9,463 bases of DNA from Bacillota bacterium (GTDB lineage Bacteria; Bacillota; Clostridia; Christensenellales; Aristaeellaceae), in contig JAGVSV010000040.1 in the NCBI GenBank assembly GCA_019137115.1, positions 1 through 9,463 on the forward strand, in the 5' to 3' direction. This document shows, in pieces, positions 1 to 5,750 of the stretch. The translations under genes and the position numbers were made by a program. A model generated the notes under the pieces. The model ran no database searches, was not told the origin of the DNA, and saw nothing but the letters and a program-made list of their open reading frames with translations. Numbering within the stretch: the stretch's first letter is position 1; each line of letters starts with the position of its first letter.

Positions 1-342
1 CCGGCCGGGATCGTCCACGTCGGCCTTGGTGATCAGCAGCTGCCCCACGTTGTGGCTGTACTCGGAAAACATGCGGTCATACAGGTACATCAATTCGCAC
101 TGGCCCACGGTGGCGGCGGCCTGCTTGCCGGGTGTGTCCCTGGGGCGCTCGGTTAAGCCCATCTTGCCCATGCCCACGCCGATGGCGCCGGACGTCACCA
201 GCGCCACCTGGATGCCGCCGTTCATCATGTCGCTCAATACGCGCACCAGCGCTTCCATCTCGCGTATTTTGGCGCGCCCGGTCTGATAGGTCAGCGTTGA
301 CGTGCCCACCTTGACCACCACGCGCTTGCCGCGCCAGAGCAT
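1..342 (-). CDS. proB: Glutamate 5-kinase, N-terminal part (runs off the window)
   Basis: Glutamate 5-kinase phosphorylates the gamma-carboxyl of L-glutamate with ATP, the first step of proline synthesis in the cytoplasm. The 114 visible codons start at an ATG preceded by a GGAGGGG ribosome binding site and stay open to the window edge. The protein opens with MLWRGKRVVVKVGTSTL, whose VVKVGTS is the amino-acid-kinase phosphate-binding loop (K11). Further family signatures are VTSGAIGVG (about residues 49-57), KQAAATVGQ (73-81) and VGQLLITKADVDD (99-111), in the order and spacing I recall from E. coli ProB. The rest of the kinase domain and any PUA domain lie outside the window. proA often follows proB but cannot be seen here. 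A TATAAT box about 32 bases upstream of the start suggests its own promoter. Identification is firm from these motifs. Confidence 0.95.
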   Translation of the reverse strand, partial: MLWRGKRVVVKVGTSTLTYQTGRAKIREMEALVRVLSDMMNGGIQVALVTSGAIGVGMGKMGLTERPRDTPGKQAAATVGQCELMYLYDRMFSEYSHNVGQLLITKADVDDPGR

Positions 343-374
343 GTTCGTCCCCTCCATCCGGTTTGTTGTGCGGC

Positions 375-383
375 ATTATACCA
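375..383 (-). promoter_or_regulatory. Candidate extended -10 promoter for proB
   Basis: On the minus strand the short gap between the upstream stop codon (395-397) and the proB start holds TGG-TATAAT, a perfect -10 (375-380) with the TG of an extended -10 (382-383). No good -35 lies 16-18 bases upstream, where the sequence is the GC-rich end of the preceding gene. The transcript would start near 368, giving a leader of about 26 bases with the ribosome binding site. Inferred from consensus only. Confidence 0.6.
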
Positions 384-394
384 TATTGCCCGCG

Positions 395-1171
395 CTATGC
401 GTCCGCGTCCCTGCCGATGGCCATCAGCTGCCGCAGGCTAGGGAACGCGGAGGGCATGTTGCACTTGACCATGTCCTCAAGGCGCAGCCAGCGGACGCGC
501 CGCCCGCCCAGTGCCACGCGCTGCGGGCCGCCGATGCCCGTGAGCGGGAACGCGACTGACGAGCCGTCCGAAAACACCGCCGAGCCCTTGATCCACCAGG
601 CGTCATGCGGGAAATCGCTGCGCAGGTACAGCACCAGTTCGTCAAGGATCACCTCGCGGCCAAAGTCCACCTTGAGCCAGGCGTCCTGCCTGGCGCCGAT
701 GCCCCAGCTCTGGTACGGCCAGGGGCCGTGCCCGTCGGAGATGGTCAGGCCGTCCAGCACATTGCGGGCGCAGAACACGCTTTCATCGCGCGTTTCCACA
801 TTGGCCGTGGCGTGCGGAAAAGCCGTGACCTCCCCGCGCTGATCCAGCGGATTTTCGGCCAGGTTGCGGGGTTCGCGGCCGGTGTCCGGCGTGAGCGACA
901 GGTGGTGCATGTCGGCCATGAACGCCTGGGGCGGGTAGGGCTTCAAGTTGTCGCCCGCCAGCGGCAGCGCATAGGTAAACGCGCCGGTGGGCAAGTACAG
1001 CCGCGCCGGCGATAGGCTCTGGTCAACGCGCGCGATCACGCGCGGGGTGTCCGACATGAATAGAATGCGGTCGCCCTCTTGATAAATGCCGTGGTACAGC
1101 AGGTTGACCTCGCCCACTGCTTCCCGGTGCGCCAGCTTTTGCTCGCCGCGCAGGATGGTGATGCTGTTCAT
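395..1171 (-). CDS. Cytoplasmic protein with discoidin/F5/8-type galactose-binding-like domain
   Basis: A 258-residue protein of unknown role. The C-terminal half (about 112-258) has the pattern of a galactose-binding-like/discoidin beta-sandwich: an ARNVLDG strand-and-loop near residue 135, a Trp-rich loop (PWPYQSW, 151-157), DAWLKVDFGREVILDELVLY (163-182), and a closing strand RRVRWLRLEDM (224-234). Such folds usually bind sugars (CBM32-like). The first 110 residues carry no motif I recognise. There is no signal peptide or membrane segment, so it should act in the cytoplasm, which is unusual for a sugar-binding module. I chose the start at 1171 because AAGGAG lies 6 bases before it. An in-frame ATG at 1225 would add 18 residues but has no ribosome binding site and overlaps a likely -10 box. 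The gene lies 86 bases downstream of the large secreted protein gene and may share its transcript. No catalytic residues can be assigned. Confidence 0.75.
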   Translation of the reverse strand: MNSITILRGEQKLAHREAVGEVNLLYHGIYQEGDRILFMSDTPRVIARVDQSLSPARLYLPTGAFTYALPLAGDNLKPYPPQAFMADMHHLSLTPDTGREPRNLAENPLDQRGEVTAFPHATANVETRDESVFCARNVLDGLTISDGHGPWPYQSWGIGARQDAWLKVDFGREVILDELVLYLRSDFPHDAWWIKGSAVFSDGSSVAFPLTGIGGPQRVALGGRRVRWLRLEDMVKCNMPSAFPSLRQLMAIGRDADA

Positions 1172-1200
1172 AGAAACTCCTTCCGGATCGGTATCAAACA

Positions 1201-1222
1201 GGGGCACGGTTGCCCGTACCCC
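1201..1222 (-). terminator. GCAA-loop hairpin, possible weak terminator
   Basis: On the minus strand GGGGTACGG and CCGTGCCCC pair over 9 bp (one G-U) around a GCAA tetraloop. The hairpin begins 36 bases after the stop codon of the gene ending at 1258. The following bases, TGTTTGATACC, are only a poor U tract, so termination is probably partial. It could instead be a leader hairpin or processing site in a shared transcript. The inverted repeat is seen directly; the role is inferred. Confidence 0.4.
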
Positions 1223-1223
1223 C

Positions 1224-1232
1224 ATTCTATCA
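1224..1232 (-). promoter_or_regulatory. Candidate extended -10 for the galactose-binding-like gene
   Basis: The minus strand reads TGA-TAGAAT, with the -10 at 1224-1229 and the extended -10 TG at 1231-1232. It lies about 50 bases upstream of the chosen start at 1171. No convincing -35 is present. The predicted start point falls inside the adjacent hairpin (1201-1222), so the promoter and a terminator role for that hairpin do not sit easily together. Weak call. Confidence 0.3.
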
Positions 1233-1257
1233 GATTATGCCCTGCGGTTCTGCTTGT

Positions 1258-3543
1258 TTATTGGTTTTCCAGCCGCATCAGGCGCAGCTTGGCGTCCGAT
1301 TCGCGGATCAGGGTGTCCATGTCGATCTGCCCCTCCAGGTACCGGTCATACAGCGTGTACATTTCGCCCATGCCGTCCTGGATGGGGTCAAACGTGGAAA
1401 GGAACCCGCTGTCCATAAACGCGCGGTAGCCTTGGATGCCCTCGGCGCTGACGGCGTACTCGCCGGTCTTTTTGTATTCCTGGATGAACTCCTCAAGGCT
1501 CTTGATGTTGGCTTCCATCTCGCCTTTGGCGGCGGCGTCCGCGGTTTCTAGCGCCTTCTTGTAGGCGTCCGCGGTGGCCTGCATCTGCGCCATCTCCTGC
1601 TCAAAATTGGGGTTGAGGATGGGGTCGTTCATGTCCGGCATCATGGCCGCCTTGCCGGCGTCCGACAGGGACGCCACATAGTTCTCCAGGTACCGGATGG
1701 CCTGATCGATGTTCTGGCTGCGCGGGTTGATGGCGGCCACCCTGAGCATCACCGGCACCGCCGGGGGCTGCCCTTCATCGGCGCTGAGCATCAGCAGTTT
1801 TGCGCTGCCGGAGTTCATGCCCTGGAAGTAATCAAGCATCACGCCGCCGGTTTGCTCGATCAGCGGCATGCGGGAGAAGAATTCATCCTGGTCGGCCATG
1901 TCGTCCCAGTTCACCTGCTGATCCAGGTCGCGGGTGTCCAGGTTGTCAATGGCGGTGAGCATCTTCCGGAACAGCGGGTCGTCGTAGCGCAGCTCCTCGC
2001 GGTTGCGGGCGCGCAGGTTCTGGTACAGGCCCATCCCGCTGTAGAACAGCTGGTTCCTGTAGCTTTCGGTCTGCAGGGGCGTGATGTCCGGGAAATTTTC
2101 GGCCAGCTCGCCGGGCCACCGGCCGATGATGTCCAGCAGGTCAAAGAACGTTGTGGGCTCCTCCAGGCCGGTTTCCTTGAAACGATCGGGGAAGAGCATC
2201 CACATCTCGCCGAGTCCGGCGTCCACCGGCACGGCCAGCAGCTTGCCGTCCAGGAAGCTGGCTTCCTGAAGCAGCGGGTATGTCGCTTTGGTGAAGTCCA
2301 TCAGCTTCTGGCTTTCCGACAGGTCGTAGGCGTACTGCTTCTGCATCAGGTTTTTCACGTCAATGTAGCTGTAGTCCAGAAAGTACACGTCAATGGTGTT
2401 CTCGCCGGACACCAGCGCCTGGCCCAACTCCTGGGCGGAGTTAAAGTACTCCCGGTCGCGCATCTGGATGGGCACCTCGGGCATCAGGCTCTGCGCCTTG
2501 CGGTGGGCGTCATCGCCATAGTTGCCATACACCGTCAACGTGGTGGCGGGCAGCTTGGCGGGGTCGGCGTCGCGCAGGAACAGGTTGTCGCCGGTCAGGA
2601 CGGCCACGCCGCCGTCAAACGGGGCGATCGCGCCGGCCACCACGCCCCAGAAATAGGTGGAGGGGAGGTAGGCGCTCAGCTCGTCTTTGGCCATGTCGTC
2701 CGGCGTGCGGCGGTACAGCTTGCCGCGCCGGATGGAATAGATGATGTCGTTGTCGGAGTCATACCCCAGATTGCCCTCGCTGCCCTCGGAGTCGGTCAGC
2801 TCACCCAGCTCGGTCACGGTGTCGGTCGCCGGGTCAAACACGCCCAGCATGGCCGGAGTTTGCCTGTTCTGCTGCTGGTCATAGCCGTTCTCCTGATCCC
2901 AGAGCATCACCAGCAGCTTGCCGTCCTTGTAGGCGGCCATGTGGTTGATGTGCGGCGTTTTGAACGCGCTGCGCGCGCCGGTGGCCAGCTCAAAGCGTTC
3001 CAGGGACGGGCTGCCGCCGGCCGTGTAATCGCGCACGATCATGTACAGGAAGCCATCCTTCATCAGCAGCTCCTCGGGGCGCTCCATGTAGATGTAGCCC
3101 TCGCTCTCCTGCACCAGAGCGCCCAGGTCGAGCTTGACCTGCTCGCCCAGGACAACCTTGTCGGCTTCCAGGGCGGCCTTGTACAGCCGCCCGATGCTCA
3201 GGTCAAAGGCGTACAGCTGGCCGTTGTCGGTGAGAAGCACATCAAAGCGCTCGGGCGGTTCGGCGTTCGCGTTGGGGGCGTAGATGGTGATGGCCTGCTC
3301 CTGCATCAGCACAGGCTCCGCCGCGCCGGGGATGTAGACATATGCCGCGTTATTCTGGGTGATCAGCAGCTTGCCGTCCACCACCGCCAGGCTGACCATC
3401 GGCATGACGTCGTCCGTGCGGATCGGGAACACATCGCGGTTCTCCGCAGCCGCGGTACCCAGGGTCACCATCAGGCACAGCGCCAGCAGCAGGGACAGGA
3501 TGGGCGCAAGACCCATTCCGCGCGATTTTATGGATTGATTCAT
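1258..3543 (-). CDS. Large secreted protein: beta-propeller-like N-terminus plus solute-binding-protein-like C-terminus
   Basis: A 761-residue exported protein. Residues 1-33 form a signal peptide: basic start (K6, R8), a hydrophobic core at about 12-28, and a likely cut after AAA (31-33) before ENRD. The one Cys in the core (C23, in LALC) does not make a good lipobox, so the protein is probably secreted or bound in another way. Residues 40-330 are beta-rich with recurring DGKLL/DGFLY blades (near 46, 172 and 207), as in a propeller or WD-like sensor domain. From about 335 the chain resembles extracellular solute-binding proteins: a first strand LTVYGNYGDDAHRKA, later IDVYFLD, LDGKLLAVPVD, and a C-terminal helix YLEGQIDMDTLIRESDAKLR. 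Residues 640-690 are charged and helical. The start at 3543 has AAAGGAG 7 bases upstream. It probably binds an extracellular ligand, perhaps an oligosaccharide, but no transporter permease gene is adjacent. The domain layout is inferred from sequence pattern alone. Confidence 0.8.
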   Translation of the reverse strand: MNQSIKSRGMGLAPILSLLLALCLMVTLGTAAAENRDVFPIRTDDVMPMVSLAVVDGKLLITQNNAAYVYIPGAAEPVLMQEQAITIYAPNANAEPPERFDVLLTDNGQLYAFDLSIGRLYKAALEADKVVLGEQVKLDLGALVQESEGYIYMERPEELLMKDGFLYMIVRDYTAGGSPSLERFELATGARSAFKTPHINHMAAYKDGKLLVMLWDQENGYDQQQNRQTPAMLGVFDPATDTVTELGELTDSEGSEGNLGYDSDNDIIYSIRRGKLYRRTPDDMAKDELSAYLPSTYFWGVVAGAIAPFDGGVAVLTGDNLFLRDADPAKLPATTLTVYGNYGDDAHRKAQSLMPEVPIQMRDREYFNSAQELGQALVSGENTIDVYFLDYSYIDVKNLMQKQYAYDLSESQKLMDFTKATYPLLQEASFLDGKLLAVPVDAGLGEMWMLFPDRFKETGLEEPTTFFDLLDIIGRWPGELAENFPDITPLQTESYRNQLFYSGMGLYQNLRARNREELRYDDPLFRKMLTAIDNLDTRDLDQQVNWDDMADQDEFFSRMPLIEQTGGVMLDYFQGMNSGSAKLLMLSADEGQPPAVPVMLRVAAINPRSQNIDQAIRYLENYVASLSDAGKAAMMPDMNDPILNPNFEQEMAQMQATADAYKKALETADAAAKGEMEANIKSLEEFIQEYKKTGEYAVSAEGIQGYRAFMDSGFLSTFDPIQDGMGEMYTLYDRYLEGQIDMDTLIRESDAKLRLMRLENQ

Positions 3544-3583
3544 CGCTTGCTCCTTTCGGGCGGCACGCGCCGCCGATGCAAAC

Positions 3584-3612
3584 AGAGTACCAGCCGGGGC
3601 ATTCCCCGTCAA
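3584..3612 (-). promoter_or_regulatory. Candidate promoter of the large secreted protein gene
   Basis: The minus strand holds TTGACG (3607-3612), a 17-base spacer and TACTCT (3584-3589) preceded by TGG, an extended -10. The -35 matches consensus in 5 of 6 bases and the -10 in only 3 of 6. It lies about 40 bases upstream of the start codon at 3543 and downstream of the degV terminator, where a promoter for this gene is expected. Consensus match only. Confidence 0.5.
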
Positions 3613-3676
3613 CCAAACGTAACGGGAACGTCATACTTTTGACGATATTTTACAATATTTGAGCCATGCCGTGCGC

Positions 3677-3701
3677 AAAAAGCGGCGCCCGAAAGCGCCG
3701 C
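3677..3701 (-). terminator. Intrinsic terminator of degV
   Basis: On the minus strand, GCGGCGC and GCGCCGC form a perfect 7-bp stem (3682-3688 with 3695-3701) around a TTTCGG loop, followed directly by TTTTT. It begins 14 bases after the degV stop codon. This is a textbook Rho-independent terminator and separates degV from the next gene. Confidence 0.9.
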
Positions 3702-3715
3702 AGGATCATTGCGCA

Positions 3716-4558
3716 TTATTGTTCCGCCAGCACATACGCGATGCCCACCAGGCCGGGGCCAGTGTGCGTGCCGATCACGCTGCCCAGGCTGCTGGTATGG
3801 ATCTGGAGGCCATGAAGATGCGGGCGCAGGAACGTCAGGTATTTCTCCAGCCGCGCCTCGTCATCGGCATGCCCAAAGCAGATGCCATAGGCGGGATCGG
3901 GCGGCATTTTCTCCAGGAAATCCAGCAGCGTCTGCATGCCGGCGCGGTCACCGCGCACCTTGGCCACCGAGGTGACCACGCCGTCGCGCACCTCGACCAC
4001 CGGCAGGATGCCCAATATGCCGCCCAGCAGGGCCGCGCCGCCGCTGAGCCTGCCGCCCATGCGCAGGTATTTGAGGGTGTCCAGCACCGCGTACAGGCGC
4101 ATGCGCGGCACGATGGCGCGCAGCGCGTCGGCGATCTGGGCGGCGGATTTCTTGCCCTCATCGCGCAGGCGCACCGCCTCGTGGATCAGCAGCTGGGCGC
4201 CAAAGGACGCCATGGACGAATCCACCACGTGCACCCGGCCGGGGTTGGCATCCGCCACCAGCTGCGCGCTCTGGTTGGTGGCGCTTAGCTTGCCGCTGAT
4301 GGTGATGATCACGATGTCGTCGCCATTTTGAAGGTACGGGGCGAACGCGTCCTCAAACTGCGCGGGGTTGACCTGGGAGGTGGTGGGCAGGGTGTCGGCG
4401 GCGCGCAGGCGGCGGTAAAACTCCTTGTGGGTCATGTCCACGCCGTCGCGGTAGCTCTGTTCGCCAAAGTGGATGGTCAGCGGCACGGTCGTGATGCCCA
4501 TCTGCTGGCATTCTTCCGGGGTGAGGTCGATCGTGCTGTCCGCGAATATTCTCGTCAT
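3716..4558 (-). CDS. degV: DegV family fatty-acid-binding protein
   Basis: DegV (FakB-type) proteins bind a fatty acid in the cytoplasm. In several Firmicutes they present it to the FakA kinase, so that exogenous or recycled fatty acids enter phospholipid synthesis as acyl-phosphate. The 280-residue length is usual for the family. Visible signatures are ADSTIDLT at the N-terminus (6-13), the TTSQVNP motif (59-65), ITISGKLSATNQSA (85-98), LKYLRMGGRLSG (162-173), and the C-terminal GTHTGPGLVGIAY (263-275), which forms part of the fatty-acid head-group site. The ATG has a GGAAAGGAA ribosome binding site. The gene seems monocistronic: a TATAAT box lies about 100 bases upstream and a strong terminator immediately downstream. 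Family assignment is certain; which fatty acid is bound cannot be read from sequence, and fakA is not in the window. Confidence 0.95.
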   Translation of the reverse strand: MTRIFADSTIDLTPEECQQMGITTVPLTIHFGEQSYRDGVDMTHKEFYRRLRAADTLPTTSQVNPAQFEDAFAPYLQNGDDIVIITISGKLSATNQSAQLVADANPGRVHVVDSSMASFGAQLLIHEAVRLRDEGKKSAAQIADALRAIVPRMRLYAVLDTLKYLRMGGRLSGGAALLGGILGILPVVEVRDGVVTSVAKVRGDRAGMQTLLDFLEKMPPDPAYGICFGHADDEARLEKYLTFLRPHLHGLQIHTSSLGSVIGTHTGPGLVGIAYVLAEQ

Positions 4559-4628
4559 CGGTTGTTCCTTTCCAGTCCTTGCGGTCGGACGGCCACCGCG
4601 GCCGGGGAGAACGAACGCGCTGTCCTCA

Positions 4629-4662
4629 TGGCATGCCAGCGCAGCTGCATAAATGAATTATA
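4629..4662 (-). promoter_or_regulatory. Candidate degV promoter with palindromes just downstream
   Basis: A perfect TATAAT (4657-4662, minus strand) lies about 100 bases upstream of degV, with only a poor -35 match. The predicted transcription start near 4650 is followed at once by two perfect palindromes, GCAGCTGC (4641-4648) and TGGCATGCCA (4629-4638), two bases apart. That position would suit a repressor operator. The leader of about 90 bases is GC-rich and holds no obvious riboswitch. The -10 overlaps the stop codon of the small ORF upstream. Confidence 0.45.
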
Positions 4663-4789
4663 CCCGGCGAACTTCGTTTCCCACGCCAGATAACGCCGCA
4701 ACTAAAAAAACCGCCGCCGGCTGTGTCAGCGCGGCGGCGGAGGACAGCATCATCGCGACGCTGATCAGGATAGCCAAGGGTTTCTTCAT
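4658..4789 (-). CDS. Possible 43-residue signal-peptide-like small protein or leader peptide
   Basis: This minus-strand ORF begins MKKPLAILISVAMMLSSAAA: two lysines, a hydrophobic stretch of about 15 residues, then an AAA region like a signal-peptidase site. It ends after 43 codons (…GNEVRRV). A GAAGGAG sequence lies 11 bases before the ATG, somewhat far. Oddly, a very strong intrinsic terminator (4704-4740) lies within codons 17-29, so most transcripts entering from upstream should end inside the gene. It may be a leader peptide whose translation affects readthrough into degV, the remnant of a secreted-protein gene, or a chance ORF. I do not recognise the protein. Moderate-to-low confidence that it is expressed. 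Confidence 0.35.
   Translation of the reverse strand: MKKPLAILISVAMMLSSAAALTQPAAVFLVAALSGVGNEVRRV
4704..4740 (-). terminator. Very strong intrinsic terminator inside a small ORF
   Basis: On the minus strand CCGCCGCCG pairs with CGGCGGCGG (outer stem 9 bp). A one-base bulge and a further 4 bp (GCTG/CAGC) follow, closed by an ACA loop, and seven T come straight after. It lies 180 bases beyond the operon terminator at 4921-4948, so it serves either transcripts starting near 4833 or readthrough from the operon. It separates all of these from degV unless termination is relieved. Confidence 0.88.
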
Positions 4790-4839
4790 GGTGCCATTCG
4801 CTCCTTCGTTGGTTTTGCGGTTCTACCGCTTACGCTTGG

Positions 4840-4845
4840 AGTGTA
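4840..4845 (-). promoter_or_regulatory. Weak -10 candidate upstream of the small ORF
   Basis: TACACT (minus strand) matches the -10 consensus in 4 of 6 bases. The best -35 at 17 bases is TTCCCT, a poor match. If used, it would give a transcript of about 130 bases from near 4833 to the terminator at 4704, with a small hairpin (GCGGT-AGA-ACCGC) in its leader and then the ribosome binding site of the small ORF. The rest of 4849-4920 shows no further gene. Confidence 0.25.
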
Positions 4846-4920
4846 CCCGGCGCTTCCGGGAAAGGGAACGAATTGCCGCGGTTTCTAACAAATCGCTCAC
4901 ATATGGCGTGCTTTGGGCGC

Positions 4921-4948
4921 AAAAAATGCCCACCGTGCAGCGCGGGCA
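4921..4948 (-). terminator. Intrinsic terminator of the MATE-kinase-PHP operon
   Basis: On the minus strand TGCCCGC pairs with GTGGGCA (7 bp including one G-U), with an 8-base loop, followed directly by six T. It begins 20 bases after the stop codon of the PHP gene. This marks the probable end of the three-gene transcript. Confidence 0.85.
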
Positions 4949-4968
4949 AAGGGTTTTGGCGTTTTTGC

Positions 4969-5749
4969 TTAGAACAGCGGGTGGGGCACCGGGATGCTGC
5001 GGTCATCGGCATCGCGCAGGTCCAGCGGCAGCACCGGCATCTCCGGCACGCCGTCGGACGTGCGATCCGCCGGGACGACGAGTGTATAGTCCCGCTCGCC
5101 GCGCAGCGCGCGGGCATAGTCAAAGATGCTGCCCAATGGCTGCGCGAACGCCACGCCGGACAGCTGGCCCGGCGCCATCTGCGTGACCGAGTGGATGTCC
5201 GACCCCCCCCGTTATGCGCAGGCCGTGCTTCTGCGCAAAGCGCAGCGCGGACAAGTCCTGCTGGGGCGTGTTGCCGCAGTTGACCACCTCCAGCGCGTCG
5301 CACAGCCAGGGGGACAGGTGCACCGTGCTGATGTACCCGCGCTCGCGGAAGGGGTGCGCCTGCACCACGCAGCCGCCGTGCAGCAGCGTCTGCTCATACT
5401 GTTCCTTGCGCGACCAGTGCTGCACCTCCGGGTGCTTGATCAGCCATTCCTTGTCAAAGCCGTACACCAGGAAATCATCGCCGTCAAAGGTTTCCTCCCA
5501 GCCGAAGAACACCGGGAAATTGATTTTCAGCCCCTCATTGTAGGCATCCTCATAGCCTTCGCAGAAGCGCTTGACGAACTCCGGCCAGTTTTTAGCGCGG
5601 TCGACCACGCAGTTGCCGCGCACAAAGTGGTCGGTGACAAAAATGCCCGTGTAGCCCAGATCGCGGTACCGCCTGATGTACTCGTGCCCCTGGCTGTTGC
5701 CGCAGGCGCTGCCCTGGTTGGTGTGCAGGTGGGTTTCGTATAGATACAT
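4969..5749 (-). pseudogene. PHP-domain metal-dependent phosphoesterase, interrupted by a one-base frameshift
   Basis: PHP proteins are trinuclear-metal phosphoesterases. This one would be 259 residues if read in one frame. Visible metal-binding motifs are THLHT (H7, H9), VTDH (D40, H41), GWEE (E85), QAHPF (H132) and LEVVN (E154). The last motif, GSDIHS, lies just after an eight-G run (5203-5210). In the N-terminal frame the run yields ITGGVGHPLGH and a stop at 5120, giving 209 residues. With seven G it would read ITGGSDIHSVTQMAPGQ and continue to the TAA at 4969 (…PHPLF). Both fragments clearly belong to one gene, so this is a sequencing or assembly error, a phase-variable tract, or a recent mutation. 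As written, the protein lacks its final metal ligands. The ATG follows the kinase stop by one base (TAGCATG), indicating translational coupling. The substrate is unknown; polymerase-type, histidinol-phosphatase and nucleotidase relatives share these motifs. Confidence 0.88.
5203..5210 (-). other. Eight-G homopolymer that breaks the PHP reading frame
   Basis: The minus strand reads ACG followed by further G to make eight in a row, then TCGGACATCCACTCG. Removing one G restores the expected GGSDIHS metal-binding motif and joins the two halves of the PHP gene. Runs of G like this are prone to polymerase slippage and to miscalling. Confidence 0.9.
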
Positions 5750-5750
5750 G

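Noticed and set aside
2225..3380. Recurrent near-identical bases (cagcagcttgccgtcca) at about 2237, 2910 and 3365 as a DNA repeat family.
   Set aside because: Each copy encodes the DGKLL motif in the same reading frame of one protein, so they reflect repeated protein blades and not a DNA-level element.
1852..3642. A 596-codon open frame on the plus strand opposite the large secreted protein gene.
   Set aside because: Its product is a low-complexity mix rich in His, Gln, Val and Gly, typical of the antisense of GC-rich coding DNA. No ribosome binding site or known motif was found, and the minus-strand gene has a signal peptide, ribosome binding site and a coherent fold pattern.
4711..4740. 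The CCG/CGG-rich stretch as a trinucleotide repeat.
   Set aside because: The two arms are complementary and followed by seven T on the minus strand, so they are better explained as a terminator hairpin.
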